This document shows positions 36,047 to 44,596 of a DNA stretch of 64,000 bases, in pieces. Below the pieces are notes generated by a model. It was not told where the DNA came from, did no database searches, and saw only the letters and a program-made list of their open reading frames with translations. This DNA comes from Chryseobacterium arthrosphaerae. Lineage in GTDB: Bacteria; Bacteroidota; Bacteroidia; Flavobacteriales; Weeksellaceae. The DNA lies in assembly GCF_001684965.1 (NCBI RefSeq), contig NZ_MAYG01000001.1, positions 434,001 through 498,000 of the forward strand. Direction: 5' to 3'. Each line of letters opens with the position of its first letter. Position 1 is the stretch's first letter. The position numbers and the translations under genes are program-made.

Positions 36047-37129
36047 ATGAAAAAAATACTATTTACCCTTTTAATAGGTGCTTCTTTTATTTCTCAGTCA
36101 TGCATTAATGATAATGAAGACGCTGTTATGGTAGCACCTTCTGACGGAGCCGTTGTCAGTCCAAAAGTAGGAGGGGCAACCCAGCCCAACCAGGTTTGGA
36201 TTGATCTGGGTACCAATACCGAAGTTGCAACCACAAGAACAGATTGGGATTTTGCATTCTATACAGGAAATTCATTTAAAGTAGTTTTGAATTCTTCTGT
36301 CATGATGGCAGCAGGTAAAATACCTGATGCTACCAATATAGATCTGGTAACAGAATCCAGTGTTGCAGCATTGAAAGATCAGGTTCAGGTAGCTAATTTC
36401 AATCCTGCCAACGAAACCTATATTGATGACGTAAAAGGAGATTTTCCTTCAGGATATACTGCCATAGAAGAAATTAAATACAACGATTCTGATAATGCCG
36501 TTTATCTCGTTAATATGGGGAAAAAGATCTACACAGGTAGCGTTCCTGCAGGATCTGTTACTACAGGAGGTGACAGCAGAGGATGGATGAAAGTACAGGT
36601 GGTGAGATCAGGCATCAATTACAAGATAAAGTATGCCGAACTGAATGCTACCACCCATAAAGAATTAATCATCACCAAAAATACAAACTACAATTATAAC
36701 TTTGTGAGCCTGGCTAAAAACAGTGAAGTCACAATACAGCCGGAAAAAAAGAAATGGGATCTGTGTTTTACCGTGTTTACCAATCTGATTGCCGGTGCGG
36801 GAAGTTACATCTATGCCGATTTCGTTCTTACCAATAATGTAGGCGGAGTGGGCGCTTATGAAGTGAAAGTAACTTCAGGATCAGGGGTGGAAGCTTATAA
36901 TAACTTCAAAACTTCGGACATTGACCCTTCCAGGTTTATTTATAATGACCAGAGGGCTATTGGTGGAAACTGGAGAAATCCTGTAGGTGCCAACGGGCTT
37001 GAAGTCTATGGTGACCGGTTCTATGTTATCAAAGATGCCGAGGGATATTACTTTAAACTGAGATTTACAAGAATCACAAACACGGCAGGAGAACGTGGAA
37101 GACCTCAATTTGAATACAAACCTTTATAA
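36047..37129 (+). CDS. hmuY: HmuY-family heme-binding lipoprotein
   Basis: A 360-aa lipoprotein (lipid Cys19 in SQSC). HmuY of Porphyromonas captures heme and passes it to its TonB receptor. The repeated W-D-F-A-F and W-D-L-C-F strands and the receptor gene 10 bp upstream support the family call. It is longer than P. gingivalis HmuY (about 215 aa), with roughly 130 extra residues. The heme ligands cannot be assigned by eye. Confidence 0.82.
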   Translation: MKKILFTLLIGASFISQSCINDNEDAVMVAPSDGAVVSPKVGGATQPNQVWIDLGTNTEVATTRTDWDFAFYTGNSFKVVLNSSVMMAAGKIPDATNIDLVTESSVAALKDQVQVANFNPANETYIDDVKGDFPSGYTAIEEIKYNDSDNAVYLVNMGKKIYTGSVPAGSVTTGGDSRGWMKVQVVRSGINYKIKYAELNATTHKELIITKNTNYNYNFVSLAKNSEVTIQPEKKKWDLCFTVFTNLIAGAGSYIYADFVLTNNVGGVGAYEVKVTSGSGVEAYNNFKTSDIDPSRFIYNDQRAIGGNWRNPVGANGLEVYGDRFYVIKDAEGYYFKLRFTRITNTAGERGRPQFEYKPL

Positions 37130-37151
37130 AATAATCAAATAATAGTAGATC

Positions 37152-38030
37152 ATGAAAAAATTCATCCTTGCAGCTTCTGTTCTTGTAGCAGTATACTCTT
37201 GCAAAAAAGCAGAAGGAGCAGCCAAAGAAAATACTGCAGAAGCCAGTTCTGAAGCACCGAAAACCAACAATAAAATCGTAACATTAAACGGAGGAATTAC
37301 AGAAATCGTAGCAGCTTTGGGCCACGAAAAAGAAATTGTTGCAACAGATGTTACAAGCACCTATCCGGCTTCCTTAAAAGCTACCGCTAAAGATTTAGGA
37401 CACATGAGATCCATGACGATTGAACCGATCATGGCAGTAAGTCCCACATTAATTTTAGCTTCCGATAAAGATATCAATCCGGAACTAATGGAGAAAATCA
37501 AATCTTCAGGAATTCAAGCCGAAGTTTTTAAGCAGGAATATACGGTAGAAGGAACTAAAAAACTGATTGAACAGGTAGCAAAAGCTATCGGGAGTAAAGA
37601 ATATCAGAAATTAAATGATAAGATTGATGCAGATCTGAAACAGGTACAGCCTATCGCTAAAAAACCGAAAGTATTATTCATCTATGCCAGAGGAAATATG
37701 CTGATGGTGTCCGGTAAAAATACCCCAATGGCTTCCCTGATCACTCTTGCAGGCGGAGAAAATGCCGTGAATGATTTTGAAGACTTTAAACCACTGACAC
37801 CGGAAGCCGTTGTAAAAGCCAATCCTGATGTCCTTTTCTTTTTCGAAACAGGCCTGCAGGGAGCAGGAGGAAACGAAGGAGCGCTTAAAATGCCGGGAGT
37901 TTCCCAGACCAATGCAGGAAAGAATAAGAAGATCATCGCAATGGACGGAGGTTTAGTCTCAGGTTTCGGACCGAGACTGGGAGAAGCAGCAGTAGGATTA
38001 AACAAACTTTTAATTGAAAGCACAAAGTAA
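37152..38030 (+). CDS. hmuT: Heme ABC transporter substrate-binding lipoprotein
   Basis: A 292-aa binding protein with lipid Cys17 (AVYSC). Residues about 45-290 form a class III (cluster A-II) periplasmic binding fold: IVTLNGGITEIVAALG at the start, then ATDVTSTYPASLK and DLGHMRSMTIE, the pattern of HmuT/ShuT. It hands heme to the permease encoded next. It overlaps that gene by 17 bp. Confidence 0.92.
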   Translation: MKKFILAASVLVAVYSCKKAEGAAKENTAEASSEAPKTNNKIVTLNGGITEIVAALGHEKEIVATDVTSTYPASLKATAKDLGHMRSMTIEPIMAVSPTLILASDKDINPELMEKIKSSGIQAEVFKQEYTVEGTKKLIEQVAKAIGSKEYQKLNDKIDADLKQVQPIAKKPKVLFIYARGNMLMVSGKNTPMASLITLAGGENAVNDFEDFKPLTPEAVVKANPDVLFFFETGLQGAGGNEGALKMPGVSQTNAGKNKKIIAMDGGLVSGFGPRLGEAAVGLNKLLIESTK

Positions 38031-39054
38031 ACTATACTTTTATCTTATTATAAGTGCAGTGCTGCTGGTTACCATTGCAGTGCTGTCACTTAATACCGGA
38101 GTCTATGATTTTGGCGGAGCATCTGCGTTCAAGATTTTATGGCAGGTTATCAGAGGAGATTCCACGGTGTCACTCAGTGATGCATATGTGGTATGGGATG
38201 TAAGAGCAGCCAGGATTATAATGGCGATTTTAATAGGAAGTATGTTGTCGGTTTCAGGAACAAGCCTGCAGGGGCTTTTCAAAAATCCTCTGGCGACGGG
38301 AGATTTAATAGGACTTACATCAGGAGCAACACTGCTTGCGGCAATTGCGATTGTTTTAGGAGGACATTTCAAGCACTATCTTCCTGAGGCTGTTCAGTTT
38401 TCATTGGTAGGTATCGCTGCTTTTATAGGCTCCTTTTTATCAATGATGCTGGTATACAGGATTTCAACCAATGGCGGAAAGACCAATGTGGTGATGATGC
38501 TTCTGACGGGAGTTGCCATTACGGCGATTGGGTTTTCCATTACCGGTTTTTTGATTTATATTTCAAAAGATGAGCAACTCAGGGATTTGACATTCTGGAA
38601 TTTAGGAAGTCTGGCGGCAGCTACCTGGACGAAAAATAGTATTTTAACCATCGTAGCCGTTATTGCCTACAGCATTCTGCTCCCTAAAGGAAAAGCGCTC
38701 AATGCAATGATGTTGGGAGAAAAAGATGCGCAGCACCTGGGAATCAATGTGGAAAAGCTTAAGAAGCAGATCATTATTGCTGTTGCCTTAATGGTTGGTA
38801 CATGCGTGGCATTTTCAGGAACCATTGGCTTTGTAGGACTTATCGTACCTTATATTTTAAGGCTTTTGTTCAAGTCCAATTATGCCTTTATCCTGCCGTT
38901 GTCAGCCGTATGCGGAAGTATTTTGCTGTTGACGGCAGATACATTCAGCAGAAGTATTGTAGCACCCTCCGAATTACCTATCGGGATTCTGACAGCGCTG
39001 ATGGGAGGACCTATTTTTATTGCTATTTTGATTAAATTTAAAAAAACGCTGTAA
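38014..39054 (+). CDS. hmuU: Heme ABC transporter permease (FecCD family)
   Basis: A 346-aa FecCD-type permease with about ten membrane helices. Motifs include NPLATGDLIGLTSGA and GFVGLIVPYILRL. The start is TTG at 38014, inside the end of hmuT (17-bp overlap), which suggests translational coupling; no ATG is placed before the first helix. It shares a 1-bp overlap with hmuV. Confidence 0.92.
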   Translation: MKAQSKLYFYLIISAVLLVTIAVLSLNTGVYDFGGASAFKILWQVIRGDSTVSLSDAYVVWDVRAARIIMAILIGSMLSVSGTSLQGLFKNPLATGDLIGLTSGATLLAAIAIVLGGHFKHYLPEAVQFSLVGIAAFIGSFLSMMLVYRISTNGGKTNVVMMLLTGVAITAIGFSITGFLIYISKDEQLRDLTFWNLGSLAAATWTKNSILTIVAVIAYSILLPKGKALNAMMLGEKDAQHLGINVEKLKKQIIIAVALMVGTCVAFSGTIGFVGLIVPYILRLLFKSNYAFILPLSAVCGSILLLTADTFSRSIVAPSELPIGILTALMGGPIFIAILIKFKKTL

Positions 39055-39827
39055 TGATAAAGGCACACCAGATTAATTATAAGCATAAAGAGTTCCGGAT
39101 TCTGGATGGGATAGATGTCTCCCTGGGATATGGAGAGTTTCTGGCGATTGTAGGACCCAACGGAGCCGGGAAGTCAAGCCTTCTGAGTGTTTTGGCAGAT
39201 GAAGTGAAAGCCGGAAGACCAAAGATTCTGTTTAAAGATAAACCCATCGGAGAATGGAATGTAAAAGAACTTTCAAAGCATAAGGCCAAATTTTCGCAGC
39301 ATAACAGCAATGATATTCCTCTTGAAGTAAAAGATGTGATCATGATGGGAAGATATCCTTATTTTGATGCCCAGCCCGGAAAGGAAGATCTGGAAGCGCT
39401 GAACCGTATGATGTATGAAACCGATATTTTTCATCTGAAAGACAGAGATTACAATACTTTATCCGGAGGGGAAAAACAGCGTGTACATCTCTCAAGAGTA
39501 ATGGCACAGCTGCAGAATGAAATTGCCCACAAACTGGTTTTTCTGGATGAGCCGCTCAACAATCTGGATATAAAACACCAGTATAAAGCATTGGAGATCA
39601 TCAAAAAATTTACAGAAAAAGCCAACAGCGCCATTGTTGTTTTACATGACCTGAACCTCGCAGCCCAGTTTGCAGACAAAATCCTGCTAATGAAATCAGG
39701 AAAAGTATCCGCTTATGGCACCCCACAGGAAGTCTTCACTGCTGAGACCATCAGCAGCGCTTATAACTTTCCGTGTACGATCTGTGAGCACCCCATTACG
39801 AATAACCCAATGATCATTTTTGGATAA
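39054..39827 (+). CDS. hmuV: Heme ABC transporter ATP-binding protein
   Basis: A 257-aa ATPase with Walker A GPNGAGKS (34-41), signature LSGGE (136-140), Walker B LVFLDEP (161-167) and a switch His in VLHDLNLAAQF. The spacing and the end of the protein fit HmuV. It overlaps hmuU by 1 bp, and the methyltransferase gene starts 2 bp after it. Confidence 0.94.
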   Translation: MIKAHQINYKHKEFRILDGIDVSLGYGEFLAIVGPNGAGKSSLLSVLADEVKAGRPKILFKDKPIGEWNVKELSKHKAKFSQHNSNDIPLEVKDVIMMGRYPYFDAQPGKEDLEALNRMMYETDIFHLKDRDYNTLSGGEKQRVHLSRVMAQLQNEIAHKLVFLDEPLNNLDIKHQYKALEIIKKFTEKANSAIVVLHDLNLAAQFADKILLMKSGKVSAYGTPQEVFTAETISSAYNFPCTICEHPITNNPMIIFG

Positions 39828-39829
39828 CC

Positions 39830-40480
39830 ATGGAAAAAGAAGAACTAAAAACCCTCGCACAGAACCTTGCCAATCCTCAGGGAGAAAAAGGCATTGAAGT
39901 AGGTGAAATGATGAATGCCACTAACATCAGTATGACAATGGAGAGCGTCAGAACTCTTCTGATTGAAGACGGTGAGCATATCCTGGAAATAGGACACGGA
40001 AATGCAGGACATCTGAAACATATTTTGGACCTGGCCCAAAACCTTGCCTATACAGGAATTGATATTTCCGAAACTATGAATCAGGAAGCCAAAAGACTGA
40101 ATAAAGACTTTCTTGACCAGGCAGATTTCATATTGTATGAAGGGAAAAAGCTTCCTTTTCAGGATGAGACCTTTGATAAAATATTTACAGTCAATACCGT
40201 GTATTTCTGGGAAAAGCCGGTTGATTTTTTAAATGAGATCTACAGGGTCCTGAAAGACAGCGGAACCTTCGTTCTTACTTTCGGGCAAAGGGATTTTATG
40301 GAGAAACTGCCGTTTACAGCATATGATTTTACATTATACAACAATAATGAAATGGAAGAGCTGATTTCCAAAAGCCATTTTAAAAGAATGAAAATCACTG
40401 AAAAAGAAGAAGAGATAAAAAGTAAAACAGGAAACGAAACAATACATAGAATTTATACAATTTTAACCATAAAAAAATAA
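39830..40480 (+). CDS. Class I SAM-dependent methyltransferase in the heme operon
   Basis: A 216-aa cytosolic enzyme with the Rossmann-type motif I (HILEIGHGNAGHL), motif II (YTGIDIS) and a later GKKLPFQDETFDKIFTVNTVYFWEKP, the typical small-molecule methyltransferase order. It is wedged 2 bp after hmuV and 4 bp before hmuS, so it is part of the operon. I know of no standard heme-uptake step that needs it. Methylation of a heme breakdown product or a siderophore-like molecule is a guess. Confidence 0.85.
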   Translation: MEKEELKTLAQNLANPQGEKGIEVGEMMNATNISMTMESVRTLLIEDGEHILEIGHGNAGHLKHILDLAQNLAYTGIDISETMNQEAKRLNKDFLDQADFILYEGKKLPFQDETFDKIFTVNTVYFWEKPVDFLNEIYRVLKDSGTFVLTFGQRDFMEKLPFTAYDFTLYNNNEMEELISKSHFKRMKITEKEEEIKSKTGNETIHRIYTILTIKK

Positions 40481-40484
40481 AATA

Positions 40485-41513
40485 ATGAGCACATTAGTGA
40501 ATGATTTAAAGGAAAAATGGGAAGCTCTGAAAGCAGAAAATCCACATATAAGAATAAGAAATGCCGCAGCACAATTAGGAGTAAGCGAAGCCGCGCTACT
40601 GGTTACAGGAATCGGGGAAGGAGTAACTGTTCTGAACCCTGATTTCCCGGGAATTCTTACTGAAGCTGAGCAATTGGGAAAAGTAATGGCTCTTACCCGT
40701 AATGAGGAATGCGTCCATGAGAGAAAAGGAGTGTACCAGAATGGAGATTTCAGCAGTCCGCATGCGCAGCTTTTTGTAGGCGAGGATATCGATCTCAGAA
40801 TTTTCCTTAACCACTGGAAGTCTGCCTTCGCAGTAGTGGAAGGAGATAAAAAAAGTCTTCAGTTCTTTGGTAAGGACGGACTGGCACTTCATAAAATCTA
40901 TCTGACGAAGAACAGTAATGAAGAAGCTTTCGATGCCATTGTAGAAAAATTTAAAGCAGAAGATCAGGACCAGGCATTCACTTTTGAAGCAGTAGCTCCG
41001 AAACAGGCAGAAAAAGCAGATGCTGAAATTGATGTAGAAGGATTCAAAAAAGCATGGACAGAATTAAAAGATACCCACGATTTCTTCATGATGACAAGAA
41101 AATTCGGTGTAAGCAGAACTCAGGCGCTGAGGCTGGCTCCGGAAGGTTTCGCAAAGAAAATTGATAATGCAAAAGTGGTGAATATCCTTGAAGATGCTTC
41201 TGAAAAGGGCACACCTATCATGGTGTTCGTAGGGAACAGGGGAATTATCCAGATTCATACCGGGAATGTGAAGAAAACCCTTTGGCACCAGCAGTGGTTC
41301 AACGTAATGGATCCTGATTTCAATTTACATCTGGATGTTACCAAGATCGCAGAAGCATGGATCGTGAAAAAACCTACGGAAGACGGGGAAGTAACCGCTA
41401 TCGAAGTATTCAACAAAGAAGGTGATTTCATCGTTCAGTTCTTCGGAAAAAGAAAGCCGGGAATTCCTGAACTTCAGGAGTGGAAGGACCTGGTGGCAGG
41501 ATTAGAACAATAA
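40485..41513 (+). CDS. hmuS: Heme-degrading/heme-handling protein HmuS (ChuS/HemS)
   Basis: A 342-aa cytosolic protein with the twofold repeat of the HemS family (repeats about 1-165 and 180-342). His198, in KDTHDFF, is at the position of the ligating His of ChuS and HemS. ChuS-type members open heme and release iron; some members only store or deliver heme. It is the last gene of the operon, before a terminator at 41534-41571. Confidence 0.92.
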   Translation: MSTLVNDLKEKWEALKAENPHIRIRNAAAQLGVSEAALLVTGIGEGVTVLNPDFPGILTEAEQLGKVMALTRNEECVHERKGVYQNGDFSSPHAQLFVGEDIDLRIFLNHWKSAFAVVEGDKKSLQFFGKDGLALHKIYLTKNSNEEAFDAIVEKFKAEDQDQAFTFEAVAPKQAEKADAEIDVEGFKKAWTELKDTHDFFMMTRKFGVSRTQALRLAPEGFAKKIDNAKVVNILEDASEKGTPIMVFVGNRGIIQIHTGNVKKTLWHQQWFNVMDPDFNLHLDVTKIAEAWIVKKPTEDGEVTAIEVFNKEGDFIVQFFGKRKPGIPELQEWKDLVAGLEQ

Positions 41514-41533
41514 TAATTAGATGATTTGAATGG

Positions 41534-41571
41534 AGACCGTTTTGTTTGTAAAATTCAAAGCGGTCTTTTTT
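41534..41571 (+). terminator. Terminator of the hmu operon
   Basis: AGACCGTTTTG pairs with CAAAGCGGTCT (one G-U pair), followed by a T run. Confidence 0.78.
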
Positions 41572-41642
41572 ATGCGGAAGGGTAGGTGTAAATTTACTTT
41601 CCGTGCCAAAATATTTGTGTAATTTGTGTTTAAATAATTAAG

Positions 41643-42515
41643 ATGAAGAATATCCTTGTAGCGATACTGCTCGCAGGTTTCTGTACCATAAGTGCACAGG
41701 ACTTTAAGGCCTATCAGTTTTATGATAAAAAAGGGAAAGAAGTAAAAACAGACAAGGTTGTTAAAGATCTGGCTGATTATGATGTGGTTTTTTTCGGCGA
41801 AAATCATAACAGCTCTATCAATCACTGGCTTCAGCTCAGGATCACCGAAGCTTTGTATGCAAAGAAAAACGGACAGCTTATCTTGGGAGCGGAAATGTTT
41901 GAAAGAGACAATCAGCCTCAGTTGAACCAATACCTGAACGGTACATTGGATGCAAAAACCCTGAAAGACTCCGCCCGTTTGTGGAATAATTATGCAACGG
42001 ATTATAAACCTCTGGTAGATTTTGCAAAAAGTAAAAAGCTGAGCTTCATTGCTACCAATATTCCTAGGAGATACGCTTCACAGACCTCGAAAGAAGGGCT
42101 GGAATCTTTAAATAAGCTCAGCGATAAAGAGAAAACGTATATTGCTCAGTTACCGATTAAAGTGACGCTGGATACCCCGGGATACCAGGAAATGAAAAAA
42201 ATGATGGGTGATCATGCAGAAGGAACAAAAGTGATGAACTTTATCTCTGCACAGGCTACCAAAGATGCAACAATGGCAGAATCTATCCTGAAAAATCTGC
42301 AGGCCGGTAAAACCTTTATCCATTATAACGGAAACTACCACAGCAAAGAATTCGGCGGAATCTATTGGTATATCAGACAGAAAAACCCTAATCTGAAAAT
42401 GGCGGTGATCTCTGTGTTTGAATCAGACGACCCTGAATTAAAAATTCCGGCAGAAGATTATGTTCCGACAGAATTCAATCTGATTATTCCTTCAGATATG
42501 ACAAAGACCTTTTGA
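41643..42515 (+). CDS. ChaN-like heme/iron-regulated lipoprotein family protein
   Basis: A 290-aa exported protein. Signal peptide 1-19 (ends TISAQ); there is no lipobox, unlike E. coli ChaN. The DUF399 pattern is seen: VVFFGENHN near 45, then ILGAEMFERDNQ and HYNGNYHSKEFG. E. coli ChaN binds two hemes through a dimer interface. It follows hmuS after the operon terminator and may be expressed separately, though its role fits the heme locus. Confidence 0.85.
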   Translation: MKNILVAILLAGFCTISAQDFKAYQFYDKKGKEVKTDKVVKDLADYDVVFFGENHNSSINHWLQLRITEALYAKKNGQLILGAEMFERDNQPQLNQYLNGTLDAKTLKDSARLWNNYATDYKPLVDFAKSKKLSFIATNIPRRYASQTSKEGLESLNKLSDKEKTYIAQLPIKVTLDTPGYQEMKKMMGDHAEGTKVMNFISAQATKDATMAESILKNLQAGKTFIHYNGNYHSKEFGGIYWYIRQKNPNLKMAVISVFESDDPELKIPAEDYVPTEFNLIIPSDMTKTF

Positions 42516-42612
42516 TTTACCTCCGGATTAGGTTTACATTCGAAGAAAACAGCAATTTTGTACATCTGATAAACAGATTTATAATAGTGAATCATATCAA
42601 AATTCAATAGTG

Positions 42613-42634
42613 ACGGGCTTTAGCCCGTTTTTTT
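42613..42634 (+). terminator. Hairpin terminator after the chaN-like gene
   Basis: ACGGGCT-TT-AGCCCGT, followed by T residues. The palindromic core GGCTTTAGCC occurs again at 42653-42662. Confidence 0.7.
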
Positions 42635-42739
42635 ATAGATGAAAATTCCATCGGCTTTAGCCAAAACCTAAAAATGAGGTTAAAAATTTTCAGCAGAGAA
42701 TTAAGTCAGCCCCATGAAGTATTTTTACCTCACAATATT

Positions 42740-42747
42740 TACCTTTG
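42740..42747 (+). promoter_or_regulatory. -7 box of the deformylase-like gene
   Basis: TACCTTTG matches TAnnTTTG. It covers a possible TTG start at 42745 and leaves 18 bp to the ATG at 42766, so it decides the start. Confidence 0.55.
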
Positions 42748-42765
42748 TATAACATTCAAAAACAT

Positions 42766-43395
42766 ATGAAAAATCTGTCTGCTCTTTTGATTCTTGTTAT
42801 GGGTTTCGTCCATGCTCAAAAGCTTACTGCAAATGAACGCTCTATCATCAATCAGGGAGACGTGAACACGGCATTACCAATTTACCAGACCACAGATAGC
42901 CATCAGCATAAAACCTTACTGAGTCTTTCCACAGAAGCCGATCCACTTGATCCGAATACAGCAGTCCTGGTAAAAAGAATGAAAGAATCTCTTCTCTCAA
43001 CAGATGGAGGAGTGGGTATTGCTGCACCACAGGTGGGTATCAACAGGAGGATTATCTGGGTACAGCGTTTCGATAAGGAAGGTGCTCCGCTGGAATACTT
43101 TATCAATCCTGTGATCGTCTGGAAGTCAGATTTGCAGAATCTGGGACCTGAGGGAGATCTGTCTATCCCTGATTTCAGAGATCAGTTTTACAGAAGTAAG
43201 GTCATTCAGCTGGAATATGTGGATCTGAAGGGCCAGAAATATTCTGAAATTGTAGAAGGATTTACTGCCGTCATTTTCCAGCACGAAATTGATCACCTCT
43301 TCGGAATTCTGATTTCCGATAAAAAAGAAAAAGAAAAAAACGATTCTTATAAAAAGGTAGACGCCTATCAGAAAAGTGATCTGAACAGAAGATGA
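42766..43395 (+). CDS. Exported peptide-deformylase-like protein with altered metal site
   Basis: A 209-aa protein from the ATG at 42766. It begins with a signal peptide (MKNLSALLILVMGFVHAQ), which is unusual for a deformylase. The fold motifs are present: GVGIAAPQVG (82-91) and QHEIDH (172-177, with His173, Glu174, His177). Motif II, normally EGCLS with Cys as the third metal ligand, reads EGDLS with Asp131. Cytosolic deformylase removes formyl from nascent proteins; an exported version with a D/H/H site must act on something else or be regulatory. The name alone would mislead. Confidence 0.82.
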   Translation: MKNLSALLILVMGFVHAQKLTANERSIINQGDVNTALPIYQTTDSHQHKTLLSLSTEADPLDPNTAVLVKRMKESLLSTDGGVGIAAPQVGINRRIIWVQRFDKEGAPLEYFINPVIVWKSDLQNLGPEGDLSIPDFRDQFYRSKVIQLEYVDLKGQKYSEIVEGFTAVIFQHEIDHLFGILISDKKEKEKNDSYKKVDAYQKSDLNRR

Positions 43396-43402
43396 AATAG
43401 GG

Positions 43403-43472
43403 GTAATGAGTAATGAGTAATGAGTAATGAGTAATGACTAATGAGTAATGAGTAATGAGTAATGAGTAATGA
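43403..43472 (+). repeat. Tandem repeat, ten copies of a 7-bp unit
   Basis: GTAATGA is repeated ten times without interruption; the sixth copy reads CTAATGA. A period of 7 brings TAA and TGA into every forward frame. The array starts 7 bp after the stop of the deformylase-like gene. Confidence 0.95.
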
Positions 43473-43642
43473 GTGCATCAGGGCTATTACGAATTCTCCT
43501 TCATCAAATCGATTGAAAATCGATGCATTCTTAGCTCCCTTAAAAATACAACATGATCAAAATTAAATTTTGTGTTTAAGAAAAACAATGCATTCAACAG
43601 CTTGTATTCATCTTTAAAAATCCGTGATTAAACTAAAAAAAT

Positions 43643-43676
43643 AAAAGGAGCTGTTTTGATAAAAAACAGCTCCTTT
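43643..43676 (-). terminator. Terminator of the peroxide operon
   Basis: AAAGGAGCTGTTTT pairs with AAAACAGCTCCTTT around a short loop. A T run follows on the minus strand. Confidence 0.8.
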
Positions 43677-43704
43677 CGCTATAACTATGCTTAAAAAAAT
43701 TGGA

Positions 43705-44130
43705 TTAACCGTTGTTGGTTACTGAAAGTTTCACCTCCATATTGTTTCTTGTAGCATTAGAATACGGACAGATCTGATGTGCTTTTTCTGTTAAAGCCTG
43801 TGCTTCCTCAAGAGAAACCCCGGGAATATTGACATCCAGCTCTGCAGCCAATCCGAAACCTCCGTTTTCAAGCTGGCCTATGCTGATCTGAGCCGTAACC
43901 TTTGTTTCGCCGGTCTTTACTTTGGCTAAGCTGATCACCCTGTTCAGTGCGCTGTCAAAACAAGCTGAATATCCGGCAGCAAAAAGCATCTCCGGATTGG
44001 TAAAGTCGTCATTGGCTCCGCCTAAAGCTTTCGGCATTCTTACTTCAAGGTCCAGCACAGCGTTTTCACTTTTTACGTGGCCGTTTCTTCCGCCTGTGGC
44101 AGTGACTTTTGTGGTATATAACGTTTTCAT
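43705..44130 (-). CDS. ohr: Organic hydroperoxide resistance protein Ohr
   Basis: A 141-aa OsmC/Ohr-family thiol peroxidase that reduces lipid and other organic hydroperoxides. The catalytic cysteines are Cys57 (GYSACF) and Cys121 (ICPYSNATR), and the length fits Ohr rather than OsmC. It overlaps ohrR by 4 bp and is the last gene of a nitroreductase-ohrR-ohr operon. Confidence 0.94.
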   Translation of the reverse strand: MKTLYTTKVTATGGRNGHVKSENAVLDLEVRMPKALGGANDDFTNPEMLFAAGYSACFDSALNRVISLAKVKTGETKVTAQISIGQLENGGFGLAAELDVNIPGVSLEEAQALTEKAHQICPYSNATRNNMEVKLSVTNNG

Positions 44131-44564
44131 TTATTTTCTATTTTGTTTAATATTTTCAGTACGGTGTCTTTGAGATGGAGGAGCTCTTCCGGTTGTATGC
44201 CAAGTCTTTCCTGTATTTTTCCGGGAATTTCACAGGCTTTTTTACGTAATTGCTTTCCGGCATCTGCTAAAAATACTTCAACGACTCTTTCGTCTTCTTT
44301 TTTTCTTTTTCTTATGATAAATCCTTTAGCTTCAAGCCTTTTGAGAAGCGGAGTCAGTGTTCCGCTATCCAGAAACAGCTTTTCACCGATATGCGTTACG
44401 GTAAGGCCGTCGCCACCCCACAATACCATCATCACGAGGTACTGAGGATAAGTGATGTCCAGCTCATCAAGAAAAGGACGGTAAAGTCCGGTAATCTCTT
44501 TGGCAATCACATATAAAGGGAAGCAGATCTGGTTTTCTAATTTTGGGGCATTTGAATTTTCCAT
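44127..44564 (-). CDS. ohrR: MarR-family peroxide sensor OhrR
   Basis: A 145-aa winged-helix dimeric repressor. Cys14 sits at the OhrR sensing position (Cys15 in Bacillus), with Tyr28 and Tyr39 (GLYRPF, ITYPQYL) in the places of the two tyrosines that hold it. Oxidation of the Cys should release DNA. It is followed by ohr with a 4-bp overlap. The likely operator is the inverted repeat at 45326-45337. Confidence 0.92.
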   Translation of the reverse strand: MENSNAPKLENQICFPLYVIAKEITGLYRPFLDELDITYPQYLVMMVLWGGDGLTVTHIGEKLFLDSGTLTPLLKRLEAKGFIIRKRKKEDERVVEVFLADAGKQLRKKACEIPGKIQERLGIQPEELLHLKDTVLKILNKIENK

Positions 44565-44596
44565 AGAGTCGGGGTACGAAAGATTCGATGAAGGTA

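Larger units (their letters stand above)
43396..43704. other. Gene-free region with tandem repeat
   Basis: 309 bp between the deformylase-like gene and ohr. It holds the GTAATGA tandem array (43403-43472), a 21-base motif shared with 10265-10285 (43534-43554) and a terminator near its right end. Otherwise nothing is seen. Confidence 0.5.

Noticed and set aside
42653..42662. GGCTTTAGCC as a second terminator or REP element
   Set aside because: The 10-base palindrome lacks a following T run and is too short to call; it is noted only as a repeat of the terminator core at 42617-42626.
42745..42765. Upstream TTG start of the deformylase-like gene
   Set aside because: The TTG is inside the -7 box TACCTTTG and would precede the signal peptide with an unneeded extension.
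43403..43472. CRISPR array or replication iterons
   Set aside because: The unit is only 7 bp with no spacers, and no cas, rep or dnaA-box context is present.
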